A stretch of 10,370 nucleotides of DNA from Alistipes sp. GTDB taxonomy: Bacteria > Bacteroidota > Bacteroidia > Bacteroidales > Rikenellaceae. The stretch covers positions 1 through 10,370 of the forward strand of contig JAGBYV010000275.1 of the NCBI GenBank assembly GCA_017628595.1. Reading direction: 5' to 3'. The position numbers were made by a program, and so were the translations under genes. Below the pieces are notes generated by a model. The model ran no database searches, had not been told where the DNA came from, and was given only the letters and a program-made list of their open reading frames with translations. Positions 7,134 to 10,370 of this stretch are shown in pieces. Positions within the stretch are counted from its first letter, which is position 1; every line of letters starts with the position of its first letter.

Positions 7134-7854
7134 TGTACTCTAAAATTCTGTTCAATCCGCAAAATACCAGATCACATTTGGCAAATTTCGCATTTTTAAT
7201 TCGTTTAACAAAATATTTTGCATCTCCACCCGTAAAAATTAACGATAATTTTGCATTCGACTGCATAAATCCCGTAATATAGCCCTCAATTTCATTCACA
7301 ATGCCCTGCATTACGCCCTGCTCGATGGCTTGATGCGTGGTGCGACCAACCTCCAGAATCTGCTCTGTCGGCGAGCACTCGGGCAGGCGACGGGTGTAGT
7401 CGTGCAAAGCTCTAAAACGGGTCGTCATTCCGGGAGAAATATTACCGCCACGGAACGTGCCATTCTCCACCAGATCGATCGTAATCGCCGTGCCAAAATC
7501 AACAATCAGACAATCCCTGCATCCCATAACCTCAACGGCTGCAACAGCTGCTGCCAATCGATCAACGCCCAGGGTTGCGGGTGTGAGATAATCATTTCCG
7601 ATAGGTGTTGGGGTTAGCGAGGTCATCTCCAGCACCTGTAAGCCCTCGCCGCGCAATATTCCAGCTACGCGAAGAGTATCCTCTCCCGTCGATGCCACGA
7701 TAGCGTGCCGCAACGCAGGATACTGCTCCCTGAGCGCAGCCAGCGGCAACTCCTCTACCGCCGCAAAAGCCTGCGACAGAAGCACATCAGCGCCTTCCAC
7801 CACAGCCACCTTAATGAGTGTATTCCCGATATCCACTACCAGATTCATCTTCAT
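7105..7854 (-). CDS. coaX: type III pantothenate kinase CoaX
   Basis: 249 residues, the usual length. It phosphorylates pantothenate with ATP, the first step of coenzyme A synthesis, in the cytoplasm. Motifs of the ASKHA-fold type III family are all present: phosphate-binding DIGNT (8-12), the pantothenate-side TLGVDR (94-99), DFGTAITID (119-127) with its conserved Asp, GGNISPGM (136-143), and the C-terminal TGGD (208-211). Type III enzymes are known to need a monovalent cation and to resist CoA feedback; I infer the same here. The start is 5 bp after the mfd stop, without a visible Shine-Dalgarno sequence; a Met at position 3 could also serve. The last 50 or so codons are AT-rich (AAA, TTT, ATT, TTA) while the rest prefers GCG, CTG and GTG. 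That shift coincides with a promoter candidate for the next gene. The stop lies inside the barrel gene. Confidence 0.95.
   Translation of the reverse strand: MKMNLVVDIGNTLIKVAVVEGADVLLSQAFAAVEELPLAALREQYPALRHAIVASTGEDTLRVAGILRGEGLQVLEMTSLTPTPIGNDYLTPATLGVDRLAAAVAAVEVMGCRDCLIVDFGTAITIDLVENGTFRGGNISPGMTTRFRALHDYTRRLPECSPTEQILEVGRTTHQAIEQGVMQGIVNEIEGYITGFMQSNAKLSLIFTGGDAKYFVKRIKNAKFAKCDLVFCGLNRILEYNASIEDESF
7182..7212 (-). promoter_or_regulatory. weak candidate promoter for the barrel gene inside the 3' end of coaX
   Basis: On the minus strand TTTG (7212 down to 7209) is followed after 19 bases by GAAATTTG (7189 down to 7182). This differs from the Bacteroidota pattern TTTG-N19-TAnnTTTG at one base of the -7 element. 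Start of transcription would fall near 7177, leaving a leader of about 43 bases before the ATG at 7133. The site sits in a 180-base valley of about 30 % G+C (7081-7260), while a block further upstream at 7381-7440 has 57 %. The mismatch and the AT-richness, which raises chance matches, keep the confidence low. Confidence 0.3.
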
Positions 7855-7859
7855 TCGAG

Positions 7860-10370
7860 TTAGAGGTTTCGCAAAACGGCAACGGCCTCGGCTACATTAT
7901 TTACTCTTCTAACGGTCATAGCCAGACGATTATTGTGTTGTTTGAGGACAAATCTATCAGGCTGTGCGGTTATCGTACGCAGCAGATTCATAAAAATGTC
8001 GCTCTTGTAGTATGGGGAGTTCTGTTCACCAACGAAGTGGATAATCATCAATCCATTCTTCACCTTCACGCGCTCCATACCCAGACGCACCGCCTCCCAG
8101 CGCAGACGCACAACGTTGAGTAGCTCACGTGCAGGCTCAGGCAGAGCACCGAACCTGTCGACAAGGCGAGCCTCAAAGTCCACGATCTGCTCCTCCTTGC
8201 TAATAGAGTCCAGTTCACGATACAAACGCAACTTCTCGGCTGGCTGACGCACATATGAATCGGGTAACTCGGCCAGCATATCAATCTCGATTATTGCATC
8301 GTCAATATATGTCTCCGCTTTTACGGTCTGTGCCTCCTCATCGCTCAAGCCCTCAACATCGAGACCTTCTGCTCGCAACTCAGCAATAGCCTGACGCATA
8401 ATCTTTTGATAGGTTTCAAAACCTATATCGGCAATAAATCCGCTCTGCTCGGCACCCAGCAGATTTCCCGCTCCGCGAATATCCAGATCCTGCATGGCAA
8501 TATTAAAGCCCGAGCCCAAATCCGAGAACTCCTCAATAGCGCGCAAACGACGACGAGCATCGCTCGAGAGAAGCTCCTCGGGCGGAGTTATAAGATAGCA
8601 ATAAGCCTTGCGATTACTGCGACCCACACGACCACGCAACTGATGCAGATCGCTCAGACCGTAGTAATGTGCATTATTTATAATAATAGTATTGGCATTG
8701 GGGATATCGATACCGCTCTCAACAATGGTCGTTGCCACCAGCACATCGAACTCGCCATAGATAAAGTCCATGATCAACCTCTCCAGCTGCTCCGAGGGCA
8801 TCTTGCCATGTCCTATGGCTACTCTTGCCTTCGGGCAGAGGCGTGTAATCAACCCCTGCAGGGTAAGCAGATCCTCAACACGGTTATTGACAAAATAGAC
8901 CTGTCCACCTCGCGAAAGCTCCTCCTCGATGGCATCGCGGATGATATCCTCGGAGAAGATATGCGACTCGGTAAGAATAGGCTGACGGTTAGGCGGCGCA
9001 GTAGAGATCACCGACAGATCGCGCGAACCCATAAGAGAAAACTGCAGCGTACGCGGAATGGGTGTAGCAGTAAGGGTTAGCGTATCGACATTCACACTCA
9101 TCTGCGTGAGTTTTTCCTTGGCTGCAACACCAAATTTCTGCTCCTCGTCGATGATCAGCAGACCCAGATCCTTGAACTTGATCTGTTTTCCCAATATCTT
9201 ATGCGTACCAATCAGGATGTCTATCTTGCCTGACTCCAAATCGGCAGCAATCTCGCGTGTCTGCTTGGCTGTCTTCGAGCGATTGAGATACTCCACACGC
9301 ACGGGGAAGTCGCGCAGGCGCTCCATAAAGGAGCGATAATGCTGCAGAGCAAGGATGGTTGTAGGTACCAACACCGCAACCTGCTTGCCGTCAACGGCCG
9401 CTTTGAATGCGGCACGGATAGCCACCTCGGTCTTTCCAAATCCCACATCACCACAGACCAGACGATCCATCGGCTGATCGGACTCCATATCGCGCTTAAC
9501 AGCCTGGATAGCAGCCTGCTGATCGGGAGTCTCCTCCCACTTGAACGATGCCTCCATCTCGTTTTGGAGATAACTATCTGCCGAGAAGGCAAAGCCTCGG
9601 CTCGCCTTACGCTTGGCATACAGAGCAATCAGTTCGCGTGAGATATCCTTTACGGCCTTCTTTGTAGCCGTTTTCAGCTTCTGCCATGCTCCATTACCCA
9701 ATTTATAGATCTTGGGCGCCTCGCCCTCACCACTCTTGTAGCGCGAGATGCGATGCAGAGAGTGAACATTAACGAAGAGCACATCATTGTCCTTATAGAC
9801 AAGTTTTATCGCCTCGTGCAGCTTGCCATTCTCGTTAATCTTCACCAATCCACCGAAACGACCAACGCCGTGGTCGATATGCACCACATAGTCGCCCATC
9901 TTCAGAGCATTAAGCTCCGCTACGGTCATCTGCTCATCGCGCTTAATCTCGCCATTGATGCGATAACGGCGATAGCGGTCAAATATCTGATGGTCGGTAT
10001 ATAGACATATCTTCAGTATGTTGTCCACAAAACCCTCGTGCAGGGTCAGCGAAATAGACTCAAAATCAATGTTGCGACGCCCAATCTGGTGGAAAATATT
10101 ATCCAGGCGCTCGATCTGCGCTCTGTTCTCCGAGAGGATATAGGTCCTGTAGCCCTTCAGCATAGAGTCCGAGATATCGTCGGCCAGCACCTCAAAGTTC
10201 TTATTGAACTTGGGTTGTGGTGTCGTGCCGAACGTAACCGTTGAGTCGGCTACGCGCTCCGCTATGTTATCACGCTGCAGATACACACTACACTCGGCCA
10301 TGTCGACGAGCAGATTCTTTCGGCTCGTAACCAGAGTATCGATCTTCGCGGGCTCCTCCATCTCCGCCAG
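7860..10370 (-). CDS. mfd: transcription-repair coupling factor Mfd, N-terminus cut by the window edge
   Basis: 836 codons are visible and the frame is still open at base 10370, so the gene starts outside; Mfd is usually about 1,100-1,150 residues, so roughly 280-300 are missing. The first in-frame ATG (10359-10361) is internal, not a start. Counting from the edge, residues 1 to about 155 are the end of the UvrB-homology and linker region. The CarD-like RNA-polymerase-interaction domain begins near MGDYVVHIDHGVGRFGGL (158-175). The RecG-like translocase follows with Walker A GDVGFGKT (307-314), Walker B DEEQ (408-411), TATPIPRTL (434-442) and motif VI QLRGRVGRS (577-585). The TRG region and the C-terminal D7 domain (about 690-836) complete it. 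Known role: Mfd pushes RNA polymerase stalled at DNA damage off the template and recruits UvrA for nucleotide excision repair. All helicase motifs are intact. The stop is 5 bp ahead of coaX, suggesting co-transcription. Confidence 0.97.
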   Translation of the reverse strand: MAEMEEPAKIDTLVTSRKNLLVDMAECSVYLQRDNIAERVADSTVTFGTTPQPKFNKNFEVLADDISDSMLKGYRTYILSENRAQIERLDNIFHQIGRRNIDFESISLTLHEGFVDNILKICLYTDHQIFDRYRRYRINGEIKRDEQMTVAELNALKMGDYVVHIDHGVGRFGGLVKINENGKLHEAIKLVYKDNDVLFVNVHSLHRISRYKSGEGEAPKIYKLGNGAWQKLKTATKKAVKDISRELIALYAKRKASRGFAFSADSYLQNEMEASFKWEETPDQQAAIQAVKRDMESDQPMDRLVCGDVGFGKTEVAIRAAFKAAVDGKQVAVLVPTTILALQHYRSFMERLRDFPVRVEYLNRSKTAKQTREIAADLESGKIDILIGTHKILGKQIKFKDLGLLIIDEEQKFGVAAKEKLTQMSVNVDTLTLTATPIPRTLQFSLMGSRDLSVISTAPPNRQPILTESHIFSEDIIRDAIEEELSRGGQVYFVNNRVEDLLTLQGLITRLCPKARVAIGHGKMPSEQLERLIMDFIYGEFDVLVATTIVESGIDIPNANTIIINNAHYYGLSDLHQLRGRVGRSNRKAYCYLITPPEELLSSDARRRLRAIEEFSDLGSGFNIAMQDLDIRGAGNLLGAEQSGFIADIGFETYQKIMRQAIAELRAEGLDVEGLSDEEAQTVKAETYIDDAIIEIDMLAELPDSYVRQPAEKLRLYRELDSISKEEQIVDFEARLVDRFGALPEPARELLNVVRLRWEAVRLGMERVKVKNGLMIIHFVGEQNSPYYKSDIFMNLLRTITAQPDRFVLKQHNNRLAMTVRRVNNVAEAVAVLRNL

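Noticed and set aside
8406..9080. Plus-strand open frame of 224 codons opposite mfd
   Set aside because: It lies wholly antisense to intact, motif-rich helicase codons of mfd, has no recognisable domain, and long antisense frames are common opposite biased coding sequence.
9221..9628. Minus-strand frame of 135 codons inside mfd in another frame
   Set aside because: Arg/Ser/Pro-rich product typical of an off-frame translation over Walker-motif codons of mfd.
1..10370. CRISPR array, tRNA/rRNA genes, insertion sequence or attachment-site repeats
   Set aside because: No regularly spaced repeats, cloverleaf, transposase or terminal inverted repeats were seen; the region is tightly packed with conserved chromosomal genes.

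Overview
The window reads as a chromosomal segment of a member of the Bacteroidota, most likely order Bacteroidales. A Rikenellaceae/Alistipes-like source is possible but cannot be proved from sequence alone. The reasons are the gene content (type III pantothenate kinase, FadL-like barrel, TPR lipid/OMP-neighbourhood protein, Bacteroidota-type LptC, CNNM/CBS 'hemolysin', PpiD-like foldase), A-rich leaders without Shine-Dalgarno sequences, and promoter candidates of the TTTG/TAnnTTTG type. Hand-counted 60-base blocks range from about 38 to 58 % GC in genes and about 30 % in the AT-rich stretches. No mobile element, CRISPR array, tRNA or rRNA gene was seen, and no gap between genes exceeds 300 bases.

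All confident genes lie on the minus strand, so the transcription order runs from right to left. First comes the 3' three quarters of mfd (transcription-repair coupling factor, cut by the right edge). Then follow coaX (first step of CoA synthesis), a FadL/OMPP1-like outer-membrane barrel of unknown substrate, a secreted TPR-repeat protein, lptC (LPS transport lipoprotein with a long low-complexity tail), a DUF21/CNNM-CBS-CorC membrane protein, and a membrane-anchored parvulin foldase (PpiD-like). The string ends at a strong intrinsic terminator at 118-151.

Spacing suggests one long operon or overlapping transcription units. The mfd-coaX gap is 5 bp, coaX and the barrel gene overlap by 29 bp, TPR-lptC is 9 bp and lptC-CNNM is 8 bp. 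Wider, AT-rich gaps precede the TPR gene (71 bp) and the foldase gene (92 bp). The foldase gap carries a good match to the Bacteroidota -7 element, and a weaker candidate lies inside the 3' end of coaX ahead of the barrel gene. Four or five of the seven products act in the cell envelope (barrel, TPR protein, LptC, foldase, CNNM protein), so the block is best read as an envelope-biogenesis cluster attached to two housekeeping genes.

Left of the terminator, about 100 AT-rich bases may hold the last codons of a convergent plus-strand gene. Overall this is an ordinary, conserved chromosomal region. The points worth a second look are the uncharacterised barrel/TPR pair, the LptC tail, the AT-rich valley at the coaX/barrel junction, and the strong codon bias of the TPR and foldase genes.
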